Notes: generated by a model not told the origin, from the sequence alone. Shown: positions 21,280 to 31,294, counted from the first letter of the stretch. The stretch: 64,000 nucleotides of DNA from Ferrovibrio sp046297895 (GCF_046297895.1 NZ_JBKBHC010000004.1:124001-188000); one strand, 5' to 3'. A program made the numbers and translations.

Positions 21280-21750
21280 ATGCCGATCATGCCGCGTCTG
21301 TTCCTGGCCACCTTGCTGATCCTGGCGCCTGCTGCCGTCTTCGCCATGGGCAGCGACCCTGCGACAACGGCCGCCAGGCCGGCCGACCCGAATTTCGCCG
21401 AGGGCCGCAAGGCCATTGACGCCAAGGATTTCGCCACGGCGGCCGCGAAGTTCCAGGCGGTGGTGGCCAAGGACGACAAGAATGCCGATGCCTTCAACTG
21501 GCTCGGCTATGCCCTGCGCAACCAGGGCGACTACGAAAAAGCCTTCATCGCCTATAACAAGGCGCTGGAACTCGACCCCAAGCATCGCGGCGCCCATGAA
21601 TATATCGGCGAGGCGTATCTGAAGACCAACCGGCCGGAAAAGGCCGAGGAGCATCTCAAGACACTTAGCAGCCTTTGCACCTTCGGCTGCGCCGAGTATA
21701 CGGAACTGAAAAACAAGATCGCCGCCTACCGGGCGGCCAAACCAAGTTAA
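21280..21750 (+). CDS. Secreted tetratricopeptide-repeat protein, copy 2
   Basis: A 156-residue paralogue of the gene just upstream, 13 nt away. It has a signal peptide (FLATLLILAPAAVFA), the same DPNFAEGRKAIDAKDF opening, matching TPRs and the same C-terminal SLCTFGCAEYTELKNKIAAY with CxxxC. The tandem pair looks like a local duplication that has diverged mainly in the signal peptide and linker. Function unknown; the conserved Cys pair could form a disulfide in the periplasm. Confidence 0.85.
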   Translation: MPIMPRLFLATLLILAPAAVFAMGSDPATTAARPADPNFAEGRKAIDAKDFATAAAKFQAVVAKDDKNADAFNWLGYALRNQGDYEKAFIAYNKALELDPKHRGAHEYIGEAYLKTNRPEKAEEHLKTLSSLCTFGCAEYTELKNKIAAYRAAKPS

Positions 21751-21771
21751 ATCAGGCTAGGCTGCAGCAGG

Positions 21772-21789
21772 GGCCCCCGACCGGGGGCC
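21772..21789 (+). terminator. GC-rich hairpin between the TPR genes and guaA
   Basis: Stem GGCCCCC/GGGGGCC with GACC loop, followed by TCTTCGCTT rather than a clean T run. It could be a weak terminator or attenuator ahead of guaA. Confidence 0.45.
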
Positions 21790-21828
21790 TCTTCGCTTCG
21801 GCCCCAACACAGGAGCGGAAGTACCCCG

Positions 21829-23389
<1,561 letters not shown>

Positions 23390-23438
23390 GGCGCTTGGGC
23401 GTAAAGCGTGTTCAGTTTTCTAAGTCAGTGCAAATCAC

Positions 23439-25067
23439 ATGATTCGTCTCGATAACGTCAGTAAGCAGCACGGCCACCAGATTCTGTTCATCGATGCGTC
23501 GATGGGCCTCCAGAAGGGGGAGAAGGCGGGGCTGGTCGGGCCGAACGGTGCCGGCAAGTCCACGTTGTTCCGCATGATTGTCGGCGAGGAAAAGCCCGAC
23601 GATGGCCAGGTGTCGATCGATACCGGCATGACCATCGGCTATTTCAACCAGGATGTCGGCGAGATGTCGGGCCAGTCTGCTGTCGCCGCCGTGATGGATG
23701 GCGTCGGGCCGGTCAGCGCGCTGGCCGCCGAGATGGCGCAGCTCGAGGCCGCCATGGTCGACCCGGATCAGGCCGACGAGATGGAAGCGCTGATCGAGCG
23801 TTATGGCGAGGTGCAGGCGCGGTTTCAGGAACTGGACGGCTATGCGCTGGAGGCCAAGGCACGCGAGGTGCTGGCGGGCCTGAGTTTCAGCCAGGAGCGC
23901 ATGGACGGCGATGTGGGGCTGCTCTCGGGCGGCTGGAAGATGCGCGTCGCGCTGGCCCGTATTCTTTTAATGCGCCCGGACGGCATGCTGCTCGATGAGC
24001 CGAGCAACCATCTGGATCTCGAAAGCCTGATCTGGCTGGAAAGTTTCCTGAAGAACTACGACGGCGCGCTGCTGATGACCTCGCATGACCGCGAGTTCAT
24101 GAACCGCATCGTCGGCAAGATCGTGGAGATCGACGGCGGTACGCTCACCACCTATTCCGGCAATTACGATTTCTACGACCAGCAGCGCGCGCTGAACGAA
24201 AAGCAGCGCCAGGCGCAGTTCGAGCGCCAGCAGGCGATGCTGGCCAAGGAGATCAAGTTCATCGAACGCTTCAAGGCGCGCGCCTCGCACGCCGCCCAGG
24301 TGCAGAGCCGGGTGAAGAAGCTGGACAAGATCGAAAAGATCGAGCCGCCGCGCCGGCGCCAGGCCGTGCAGTTCGAATTCCGCAGCCCGCCGCGCTCGGG
24401 CGAGGATGTGGCGCTGTTCAAAAACGTGCACAAGAGCTACGGCAATCACACCATCTATGCCGGGCTCGATTTCCAGGTGCGCCGCATGGAGCGCTGGTGC
24501 GTGCTGGGCGCCAATGGCGCGGGCAAATCCACGCTGCTGAAACTGGTGGCCGGCGATACCAGACCGGACCAGGGCACCGTTTCGCTGGGCAGCAGCGTCA
24601 AGATGGGCTATTTCGCCCAGCATTCGATGGACCTGCTGGACGGCGACGACACGATTTTCGAAACGCTCGACAAGGCTTTCCCGCAGGCGGGGCAGGGCAC
24701 GCTCCGCACGCTGGCCGGCTGTTTCGGCTTCTCCGGCGACGATATCGAAAAGACCTGCCGCGTGCTGTCGGGCGGCGAGAAGGCGCGGCTGGTGATGGCG
24801 ATGATGCTGTTCGATCCGCCGAACTTCCTGGTGCTCGACGAACCGACCAACCATCTCGACATGGCGACCAAGGAGATGCTGGTGACCGCGCTGGCGAATT
24901 TCGAGGGCACCATGCTGTTCGTCTCGCATGACCGTCACTTCCTGGCCGCACTCTCCAACCGCGTGCTGGAACTGACGCCCGAGGGCGTGCACCAGTTCAC
25001 CGGCGGCTACACCGAATACGTGGCGCGCACCGGCCAGGAAGCGCCCGGGCTGCATCCGGGCGGCTGA
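23439..25067 (+). CDS. ABC-F family ATPase
   Basis: A 542-residue soluble protein with two ABC domains: Walker A GPNGAGKST and GANGAGKST; signatures LSGGWKMRVALA and LSGGEKARLVMA; Walker B LLDEPSNHLD and VLDEPTNHLD. A charged linker rich in Lys/Arg joins them. ABC-F proteins act on the ribosome as translation factors or, in some cases, antibiotic-protection factors. The architecture resembles YbiT/Uup-type housekeeping members, and no resistance context is seen. It starts 50 nt after guaA. Confidence 0.93.
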   Translation: MIRLDNVSKQHGHQILFIDASMGLQKGEKAGLVGPNGAGKSTLFRMIVGEEKPDDGQVSIDTGMTIGYFNQDVGEMSGQSAVAAVMDGVGPVSALAAEMAQLEAAMVDPDQADEMEALIERYGEVQARFQELDGYALEAKAREVLAGLSFSQERMDGDVGLLSGGWKMRVALARILLMRPDGMLLDEPSNHLDLESLIWLESFLKNYDGALLMTSHDREFMNRIVGKIVEIDGGTLTTYSGNYDFYDQQRALNEKQRQAQFERQQAMLAKEIKFIERFKARASHAAQVQSRVKKLDKIEKIEPPRRRQAVQFEFRSPPRSGEDVALFKNVHKSYGNHTIYAGLDFQVRRMERWCVLGANGAGKSTLLKLVAGDTRPDQGTVSLGSSVKMGYFAQHSMDLLDGDDTIFETLDKAFPQAGQGTLRTLAGCFGFSGDDIEKTCRVLSGGEKARLVMAMMLFDPPNFLVLDEPTNHLDMATKEMLVTALANFEGTMLFVSHDRHFLAALSNRVLELTPEGVHQFTGGYTEYVARTGQEAPGLHPGG

Positions 25068-25076
25068 CATCCTGCG

Positions 25077-25478
25077 TCAGCTTGTCTTCACCGGCACCTG
25101 CGCGATCACCTTGATCTCGAAATCGAAGCCGGCGAGCCAGGTCACGCCCACGGCGGTCCAGGTCGGGTAGGGCGGTGCGCCGATTTCCTGCGCGCGCACG
25201 GCCATCACCGTCTCAAGCTGCTTTTCCGGATCGGTATGGAAGCTGGTGACATCGATCACGTCGTCGAAGCTGGCGCCCGCAGCATGCAGCACGGCCTTCA
25301 GGTTGGCGAAGGCAAGTTTCACCTGCCTGGCAAAATCCGGCTCGGGTGAGCCGTCGTCGCGGCTGCCCACCTGGCCCGAGACGAAGAGCAGGTCGCCGGA
25401 GCGGATCGCCGGCGAATACTGATGCAGGTCGTAGAGCGCATGGCGGTTGGCGGGGAAGACGGCGTCGCGTTTGGGCAT
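25077..25478 (-). CDS. RidA family protein, copy 1
   Basis: A 133-residue protein of the YjgF/YER057c/UK114 family (SGQVGSRDDGSPEPDFARQVKLAFANLKAVLHAAGASFDDV; usual Arg near the end replaced within the WTAVGVTWLAGF region). True RidA deaminates reactive enamine/imine intermediates; divergent members such as this may have other substrates. AAGGA lies upstream of the ATG. It is divergent from a LysR gene 111 nt away, which may regulate it. Confidence 0.88.
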   Translation of the reverse strand: MPKRDAVFPANRHALYDLHQYSPAIRSGDLLFVSGQVGSRDDGSPEPDFARQVKLAFANLKAVLHAAGASFDDVIDVTSFHTDPEKQLETVMAVRAQEIGAPPYPTWTAVGVTWLAGFDFEIKVIAQVPVKTS

Positions 25479-25589
25479 GGGCGGGTCCTTTCGGTTGCTC
25501 TGGTCAGTTGCTCTGGTCCCGATATAGGCGATGCGGATTGTTCGGATTAGCCGTTGAATTCCGTATGGGTTGCTGCAAAATCCCCAGTA

Positions 25590-26498
25590 ATGACCAGCCG
25601 CCCATCATTCAACGACCTCGCCGCCTTCGTGGCGGTCGCCACCCATCGCAGTTTCCGCCGCGCCGCCGACGAACTCGGCACCGCGCCCTCCACGCTCAGC
25701 CATGCCATGCGGGCGCTGGAGGAGCGGCTGGGCGTGCGGCTCTTGAACCGCACCACGCGCAGCGTCGCGCCCACCGAGGCCGGCCTGGCGCTGCTCGGCC
25801 GCCTGCAATCGGCGCTGGCCACGCTGGACGATGCGCTAGACAGCGTCGCGGCCTTTCGCGGCAGCGGCGCTATAGCTGGCACAGTGCGCATCAACACACC
25901 GCGCCTGCCGGCGGCCCTGCTGGTGCGCGATGTGCTGCCCGTGATGGCGCAGCGTTTCCCCGATGTCGTCGTGGATATCGTGGTGGAAGGCCGGCTGGTG
26001 GATATCGTCTCGGGCGGCTTCGATGCCGGCGTGCGTTTGGTCGACTCGATTCCACGCGACATGATCGCGGTGCCATTCGGCCAACCAGTCGGCTTCGTCT
26101 GCGTCGCGTCGCCGGCCTATCTCAAACGCGCCGGCACACCGAGAACGCCCGACGAGCTGGTCCGCCATCGCTGCATCGGCCATCGCCTGCCGGGCGGCAA
26201 GCTCTATCGCTGGGAATTCGAGCGTGCCGGGCAGGGGATGACCATCGATGCGCCCGCCGCTCTCATCCTCGACGACGAGGAACTGATGGTGGATGCCGCC
26301 ATCAAAGGGCTGGGCATCGCCTATGTGGTGGACATCGCCGCCGCAGCAGCCCTGAAGGCGGGGCGGCTGCGACCGGTGCTGTCGGCCTGGATGGCGCCGG
26401 CGGAAGACGTGGCCGTCTATTATCCCGGCCACCGCGCCGTGCCGCCCGCCCTGCGCGCCTTCCTGGATGTGGTGCGCGAGGTGGGCCGGGGCGGCTAA
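25590..26498 (+). CDS. LysR family transcriptional regulator
   Basis: A 302-residue regulator with an N-terminal winged HTH (FNDLAAFVAVATHRSFRRAADELGTAPSTLSHAMRALEERLGVRLLNR, residues about 6-52) and a periplasmic-binding-like effector domain. The TTG at 25554 would extend it, but the HTH spacing favours the ATG at 25590. Divergent orientation to the RidA-family gene suggests that gene as its target, as is usual for LysR regulators. Effector unknown. Confidence 0.9.
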   Translation: MTSRPSFNDLAAFVAVATHRSFRRAADELGTAPSTLSHAMRALEERLGVRLLNRTTRSVAPTEAGLALLGRLQSALATLDDALDSVAAFRGSGAIAGTVRINTPRLPAALLVRDVLPVMAQRFPDVVVDIVVEGRLVDIVSGGFDAGVRLVDSIPRDMIAVPFGQPVGFVCVASPAYLKRAGTPRTPDELVRHRCIGHRLPGGKLYRWEFERAGQGMTIDAPAALILDDEELMVDAAIKGLGIAYVVDIAAAAALKAGRLRPVLSAWMAPAEDVAVYYPGHRAVPPALRAFLDVVREVGRGG

Positions 26499-26602
26499 GG
26501 CGCCTGCGGGGCGACAGGGCGGATTCGGCCGGGCCCGACGCTGGCCGGGCAAGTTTCGGCCATTGTATGATGGCCAAAACACGCAACTGAGATTCCAGGA
26601 CC

Positions 26603-27784
26603 ATGGCTGCAACCAAGAAAATCCTCCTGCTCGGCTCGGGCGAGCTGGGTCGTGAATTCGTCATTTCCGCCAAGCGGCTCGGCGCCCATGTGGTGGCCTG
26701 CGATGCTTACGCCGGTGCGCCGGCCATGCAGGTGGCCGATCAGCATGAGGTGTTTTCCATGCTGGATGGCGCGGCCCTGGGCGCCGCCATCGAGAAGCAC
26801 AAGCCCGATTTCATCGTGCCGGAAGTGGAAGCCATCCGCACCGAAGTGCTGAAGGATTACGAGGGTCGCGGGTTCAACGTGGTGCCGTCGGCGCGCGCCA
26901 CGCTGATGACCATGAACCGCGACCGCATCCGCGACGTGGCGGCCAACGAGCTGGGCCTGCCCACCTCGAAATTCCTCTATGCCGAAAGCCTGGAGGAGAT
27001 GCGCGACGCGGTGGCCAAGGTGGGCATCCCCTGCGTGGTCAAGCCGGTGATGTCATCCTCGGGCAAGGGCCAGAGCACGGTGAAGGCGCCGGGCGATGTC
27101 GACAAGGCCTGGGACTATGCCGTTGCCGGCATGCGCGGCGACCGCAAGCGCGTGATCGTCGAGGCCTTCATCGCCTTCGACTACGAGATCACCCTGCTCA
27201 CCATCCGCACGCGCCAGGGCGTGATCTTCTGTCCGCCCATCGGTCACCGGCAGGAACGCGGCGACTACCAGGAAAGCTGGCAGCCGACGCCGATGTCGGA
27301 TCGCGCGGTGGCCGAAGCGCAGCGGCAGGCCAGGGCCGTGGTCGACAATCTGGGCGGCTATGGCCTGTTTGGCGTGGAATTCTTCGTCAAGAACGACGAG
27401 GTGATCTTCTCCGAGCTGTCGCCGCGCCCGCACGATACCGGCATGGTGACGCTGATCTCGCAGAACCTCACCGAATTCGACCTGCATGCCCGCGCCATCC
27501 TCGGCCTGCCGATCCCCAGCATCACCCAGCATGGCCCCAGCGCCTCGGCGGTGATCCTGGCCGACCGCGATGCCACCGATTTCACCGTCGAGGGTCTGGC
27601 CGAGGCGCTGACGCCATCAGAAAAAGGCATCGATCTCGACCTGCGCATTTTCAACAAGCCCACCACGCGGCCCTATCGCCGCATGGGCGTGGCGCTGGCG
27701 CTGGCGAAGCAGGGCGATGTCGATCAGGCCCGCGCGGCCGCGCGCACCGCGGCCGCGAAGGTGAAGATCAGCTACAAGACGTGA
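26603..27784 (+). CDS. purT: Formate-dependent phosphoribosylglycinamide formyltransferase PurT
   Basis: ATP-grasp enzyme that makes formyl-GAR from GAR, formate and ATP in purine synthesis. The 393-residue protein is full length: N-terminal ILLLGSGELGREFVISAKRLG, ATP-grasp region around VVKPVMSSSGKGQSTV, and metal/ATP residues near GVEFFVKNDEVIFSELSPRPHDTG. Its last 28 codons are repeated perfectly 960 bp downstream, beyond an inserted gene. The repeat includes the stop codon, so purT itself is intact. Confidence 0.97.
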   Translation: MAATKKILLLGSGELGREFVISAKRLGAHVVACDAYAGAPAMQVADQHEVFSMLDGAALGAAIEKHKPDFIVPEVEAIRTEVLKDYEGRGFNVVPSARATLMTMNRDRIRDVAANELGLPTSKFLYAESLEEMRDAVAKVGIPCVVKPVMSSSGKGQSTVKAPGDVDKAWDYAVAGMRGDRKRVIVEAFIAFDYEITLLTIRTRQGVIFCPPIGHRQERGDYQESWQPTPMSDRAVAEAQRQARAVVDNLGGYGLFGVEFFVKNDEVIFSELSPRPHDTGMVTLISQNLTEFDLHARAILGLPIPSITQHGPSASAVILADRDATDFTVEGLAEALTPSEKGIDLDLRIFNKPTTRPYRRMGVALALAKQGDVDQARAAARTAAAKVKISYKT

Positions 27785-27786
27785 GG
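27700..27786 (+). repeat. 87-bp direct repeat, left copy (3' end of purT)
   Basis: Covers the last codons and stop of purT plus two following bases. Perfect identity to 28660-28746, offset exactly 960 bp. The left flank differs immediately (C against T at the second base before the repeat), and the right flank diverges at once after GTGAGG. Confidence 0.98.
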
Positions 27787-27861
27787 TATCGCCGTGTACT
27801 ATCTCTCAGCGAATTGTTTGTTTCACGAATTTCATGTAAATTTTGCAGAATGGAGGAAATG

Positions 27862-28563
27862 ATGTTTTTTAAGAATATCGGACAACTATTGAATAGTTTT
27901 CTTGATCGGTTTGGATACCGTATTGTTAACAGCAAGCGATTGGTCGATTTTTACTTGCATAAGTATAAATCGTACGAGGAATACAAAGCGATACAAATTC
28001 AGCACAATATTCGTAAAATCAGCAAGGTCTGGGCCGATCAGGATACTCTTTCGCTGATGTGCTCGACTTTGAAGAAAGAGATGGGATCGACTAGTCCGCT
28101 GCGAGGGTTGTGCCACGGATCTAGAAATGGGTTCGAACAAAAATTTATTTCGTCTGTTGAAGGATTTTATGCGATTGGAACAGATATCTCCCCCACGGCA
28201 ACAGATTACGAGAATTCTGTTCAGTGGGATTTCCATGAAGTCAATGAAGACTGGGTGGGGAAGTTCGATTTCGTTTATTCGAATTCTTTAGATCAATCGT
28301 GGAACCCTCGGGCCGCTCTTGCGGTTTGGCTGAATCAGGTTCACGTCGGCGGCTGTGTTGTTATTGAGCATACTGAGGCGCATGGGCCGATGGGGGCATC
28401 CGAGATGGATCCTTTTGGCGTGCGTCCCAGTGTAATGCCTTACATTCTTGCAGAGTGGTTTGGATTTAACATTTCCATTCAGATTATTAAAAGTAAAAAG
28501 GGGAACATGGATAGGGATGTTTGGTTGTTCTTCATTAAGAAGTTGAGTGAGGTCGTAAACTAA
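27862..28563 (+). CDS. AT-rich SAM-dependent methyltransferase-like protein in an insertion
   Basis: About 233 residues from ATG 27862, chosen because GGAGG lies 5 nt upstream; the frame is open from 27781 but that part overlaps the repeat. The middle looks like a class I SAM-methyltransferase: LCHGSRNGFEQKF as the Gly loop, YAIGTDISPTA with the acidic ribose-binding residue, and FDFVYSNSLDQSWNP as motif IV, then a hydrophobic GGCVVIEHTEAHG strand. Substrate unknown; similar domains occur in surface-polysaccharide and small-molecule pathways. Codon use is AT-rich, unlike purT and the following gene, and it is bracketed by 87-bp repeats, so it is likely acquired. Confidence 0.7.
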   Translation: MFFKNIGQLLNSFLDRFGYRIVNSKRLVDFYLHKYKSYEEYKAIQIQHNIRKISKVWADQDTLSLMCSTLKKEMGSTSPLRGLCHGSRNGFEQKFISSVEGFYAIGTDISPTATDYENSVQWDFHEVNEDWVGKFDFVYSNSLDQSWNPRAALAVWLNQVHVGGCVVIEHTEAHGPMGASEMDPFGVRPSVMPYILAEWFGFNISIQIIKSKKGNMDRDVWLFFIKKLSEVVN

Positions 28564-28659
28564 CAAATTATAGCCTCATTGGCTGTTTAGGTTATTTTCA
28601 TTCATCGGGTGGGCGCCGGCTAGGCGCTAATTTGCCTGCTAAAGTTCAGATCAATTGAT

Positions 28660-28746
28660 GCTGGCGAAGCAGGGCGATGTCGATCAGGCCCGCGCGGCCG
28701 CGCGCACCGCGGCCGCGAAGGTGAAGATCAGCTACAAGACGTGAGG
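28660..28746 (+). repeat. 87-bp direct repeat, right copy (purT 3' end duplicate)
   Basis: Exact copy of the purT tail including stop codon, lying 8 bp before the next ridA gene. It encodes no protein here. Removing one repeat plus the 873 bp between the two copies would restore a simple purT-ridA junction, which is probably the ancestral state. Confidence 0.97.
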
Positions 28747-28754
28747 CCAGACCA

Positions 28755-29153
28755 ATGACCATTGAACGCAGGAATCCCCCGGGCCTTTCCAAGCCCACCG
28801 GCTATTCGCATATCGCCATCGTGCCGGCAGGCCGGCAATTGCACATCTCCGGCCAGGTGGCGCTGGATGCGGGGGGCAGCGTGGTGGGCAAGGGCGATAT
28901 CGGCGCCCAGGCCGAACAGGTTTTTGCCAATCTCAAGATCGCGCTGGCAGCCGGCGGCGCGGATTTTTACAAGGTGTTCAAGCTGGTCACCTATGTGGTG
29001 AACCTCACGCCCGAGATGCTGCCACCGATCCGCGCGGCGCGGGCGAAATGCTTCGGCGATGGCCCCTATCCGGCCAGCACGCTGGTCGGTGTCACCGCTC
29101 TGGTGAATCCCGACCTGCTGCTGGAAGTGGAAGCCATCGCCGCGCTGGATTGA
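28755..29153 (+). CDS. RidA family protein, copy 2
   Basis: A 132-residue YjgF/RidA-family protein (HISGQVALDAGGSVVGKGDIGAQAEQVFANLKIALAAGGADFYKVFKLVTYVVN; PASTLVGVTALVNPDLLLEVEAIA). The likely activity is hydrolysis of imine/enamine by-products, but the subgroup is uncertain. It is only distantly like the copy at 25077. It was probably directly downstream of purT before the insertion, 16 nt from its stop. Confidence 0.88.
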   Translation: MTIERRNPPGLSKPTGYSHIAIVPAGRQLHISGQVALDAGGSVVGKGDIGAQAEQVFANLKIALAAGGADFYKVFKLVTYVVNLTPEMLPPIRAARAKCFGDGPYPASTLVGVTALVNPDLLLEVEAIAALD

Positions 29154-29183
29154 GGCGAGCCGACGAACGTCAGCCCCGTCGCA

Positions 29184-30020
29184 TCATGCCGCCAGCGGTG
29201 CCCAGCAACCCGAGGCCGCCGCATCGCGCGCGAAATCGGCGAAGTCGCGCGGTGGACGGCCCAAGGCGCGCTGCACGCCATCGGTCGGTGAAGCATTGCG
29301 CCCGTCCAGCACCTCGGTGAACAGGAAGCGCAGCAGGTCGAGATATGCCTGACCCGCGCCCATGCCGGCCACGGCCGAGAGGAAGGTATCGAGCGGAATC
29401 TGCTGGTAGCCGATATCGCGGCCCGCGGCGCGGGCGATTTCGAGCGTCGCCTGCTCGAAGGTCAGGGCGCGCGGACCGGAGAGTTCGTAGACCTGCCCGG
29501 CATGGCGCGCGTCGGTCAGGGCAGCCAGCGCCACATCGGCGATGTCATCGGCATCGATGAAGGGCTCGGGCACCGCGCCCACCGGCAGCATCACCTGGCC
29601 CCGGCGCACGCTGTCCGCCAGGAAGTCCTCGCTGAAATTCTGGTTGAACCAGTCGGCGCGCAGGATGGTCGAGGATGCGCGCGCCGCCAGCACGATCTGC
29701 TCGCTGCGCTGGGCCGCCGCTTCGCCGCGTCCCGACAGCAGCACGAATCTGCCCACGCCCTGGCGCACCGCCTGTTCGGTGAAGGCCTGGATTATCTCCT
29801 GCGCGCCGGGCGTGGCCAGGTCGGGCGAATAGGCGATGTAGACGGCGTCGATGCCCTGCAGGGCGGAGGCCCAGCTTTCCGGCCGGTTCCAGTCGAAGGG
29901 CGACTGGCCGGCGCGCGAAGCGATCCGGATCGGCAGGCCCCGGCGGGCCAGACGTTCGGCCACGCGGCGCCCGGTTTTGCCGGTGCCGCCGGTGATCAGG
30001 GTCATCATGTTGTTTTGCAT
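29184..30020 (-). CDS. NmrA-like NAD(P)-binding oxidoreductase
   Basis: A 278-residue atypical short-chain dehydrogenase. The N-terminal NAD(P) loop is TLITGGTGKTGRRVAERLARRG, followed by IRIASRAGQSPFDW. The Tyr-x3-Lys catalytic pair is not evident, as in NmrA/QorB-type proteins, which act as redox sensors or quinone reductases. The start is the ATG at 30020 (an ATG four codons in is also possible). It is divergent from a TetR gene, with a perfect inverted repeat between them. Confidence 0.85.
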   Translation of the reverse strand: MQNNMMTLITGGTGKTGRRVAERLARRGLPIRIASRAGQSPFDWNRPESWASALQGIDAVYIAYSPDLATPGAQEIIQAFTEQAVRQGVGRFVLLSGRGEAAAQRSEQIVLAARASSTILRADWFNQNFSEDFLADSVRRGQVMLPVGAVPEPFIDADDIADVALAALTDARHAGQVYELSGPRALTFEQATLEIARAAGRDIGYQQIPLDTFLSAVAGMGAGQAYLDLLRFLFTEVLDGRNASPTDGVQRALGRPPRDFADFARDAAASGCWAPLAA

Positions 30021-30045
30021 GGGTTTGTCCTCGCCTGTTGGGTTA

Positions 30046-30068
30046 AAATATGAGTATTTCTCATATTT
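30046..30068. promoter_or_regulatory. Probable TetR operator
   Basis: Perfect inverted repeat AAATATGAG/CTCATATTT with a 5-nt spacer, in the 72-bp gap between the divergent oxidoreductase and TetR genes. AT-rich against the local background, and placed where a dimeric TetR protein would block both promoters. Confidence 0.75.
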
Positions 30069-30092
30069 GAAAATGTGATAAACCCTCGTATT

Positions 30093-30776
30093 ATGACCGG
30101 CAAGCAGAATCAGCCCGGGGCAGTCGCAACTGTGAGCGCCGTTACACCCTCCGCCAGTCCGCCGGTCGCCGACCACCAGCCGCGCCGCGCCCCCAGTCAG
30201 CGCCGCAGCCGCGAGCGGGTGGAGCGCATCCTGGCCGCCGCTTCGGCGCTGATCGCCGAACGCGGCAGCGACGCGTTGCGCATGAGCGAGGTGGCGCAGG
30301 CGGCTGCCGTGTCGATCGGGTCGCTGTATCAGTATTTCCCCGACAAAGGTGCGATCATCCGCCTGCTTGCCGAGCGCTATAACGAGGAGGGCCGCGCCTG
30401 CGTGCGCGGTGAACTCGCCACCGTGCGCGACGATGACAGCCTGAGAGCTGCCATGCTGCGCATCCTGGATGGCTATTACGGCATGTTCCTGTCTGAGCCG
30501 GTGATGCGCGACATCTGGTCCGGCGCGCAGGCCGACAAGGCCCTGCAGGCCATGGACGCGGAAGACGGCCGCATCCACAGCGAGATGCTGGCCGCGGTGC
30601 TTTATCGCCTGCGCCCGACGCTGGACCGCGAGCGGCTGCTCAACCACGCTTACATGATCATGCAGCTGCTCTGCGCCACGGTGCGCATGGCCATTGCGCT
30701 GGAGCGGCGGCAGGGCGATGCGATCATCGCCGCCTTCCGCGGGCTGCTGCTGCGCGAGCTGTTTCCGGTGGATTGA
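30093..30776 (+). CDS. TetR family transcriptional regulator
   Basis: About 227 residues from the ATG at 30093 (a GTG at 30075 is upstream). The HTH is typical: RVERILAAASALIAERGSDALRMSEVAQAAAVSIGSLYQYFPDK, followed by a helical ligand domain. A Pro/Ala/Arg-rich N-terminal extension precedes it. It most likely represses itself and the divergent NmrA-like oxidoreductase through the inverted repeat at 30046-30068. The ligand is unknown. Confidence 0.9.
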   Translation: MTGKQNQPGAVATVSAVTPSASPPVADHQPRRAPSQRRSRERVERILAAASALIAERGSDALRMSEVAQAAAVSIGSLYQYFPDKGAIIRLLAERYNEEGRACVRGELATVRDDDSLRAAMLRILDGYYGMFLSEPVMRDIWSGAQADKALQAMDAEDGRIHSEMLAAVLYRLRPTLDRERLLNHAYMIMQLLCATVRMAIALERRQGDAIIAAFRGLLLRELFPVD

Positions 30777-30780
30777 AATC

Positions 30781-30825
30781 CATCGCCTGAATATCTGGAT
30801 TTCTGTTCTGGATATTCAGGCGATG
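30781..30825. repeat. Perfect 15-bp inverted repeat between convergent genes
   Basis: CATCGCCTGAATATC (30781-30795) and its exact complement (30811-30825) around a 15-nt loop, 4 bp after the TetR stop and 26 bp before the end of the opposite gene. No T tract on either side, so a classical intrinsic terminator is doubtful; it may still end transcription from both directions or be a mobile palindrome. Confidence 0.85.
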
Positions 30826-30850
30826 CCGACCCGCGATTCCAGGCCTTGAG

Positions 30851-31294
30851 CTATTGTTTGATTTCGGGCTCGACCAGCCTTGCCAGTTTGTACAGGGACT
30901 CCTGCCAGCCAAGGTAGCAGGCCTCGGGTGGGATCAGGTCCGGCACGCCGTTCTGTTCGATATTGATCTCGGTGCCCATCGAAACAGCCTTCAGGGTCAC
31001 CGTCACGCGCATCTCGCCTGGCAGGTTCGGGTCATCAAACCTGTTCGTATAGATAAGGCGCTCTCCTGGCACGAGTTCGATGAAGGTGCCGCCAAAGGAA
31101 TGACTATCGCCTGTCGTGAAGTTCCGGAACGACATTCTTTGGCGACCGCCTTCCTTGGCATTCAGCTCGTGCACCGTGCAGACGAAGCCATATGGCGGCA
31201 GCCAACTGGCCACGGCATCACTCTCAATAAAAGCGCGATACACCTTCTCTGGCCTGGTAGCGATGACGCGATGAAGTCGGATTGTACTGGGCAT
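30851..31294 (-). CDS. SRPBCC (AHSA1-like) domain protein
   Basis: A 147-residue START/Bet v1-like protein (IRLHRVIATRPEKVYRAFIESDAVASWLPPYGF; GGTFIELVPGERLIYTNRF; GWQESLYKLARLVE). The family binds hydrophobic ligands or assists Hsp90-like chaperones; function here unknown. AGAGGA precedes the ATG. It lies just downstream of the ArsR-SRPBCC pair on the same strand and resembles that SRPBCC, so it may belong to the same transcript. Confidence 0.85.
   Translation of the reverse strand: MPSTIRLHRVIATRPEKVYRAFIESDAVASWLPPYGFVCTVHELNAKEGGRQRMSFRNFTTGDSHSFGGTFIELVPGERLIYTNRFDDPNLPGEMRVTVTLKAVSMGTEINIEQNGVPDLIPPEACYLGWQESLYKLARLVEPEIKQ

Noticed and set aside
27787..28659. Insertion sequence or integron cassette between the purT-tail repeats
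   Set aside because: No transposase, no terminal inverted repeats, no attC-like core sites; the only gene looks like a methyltransferase.
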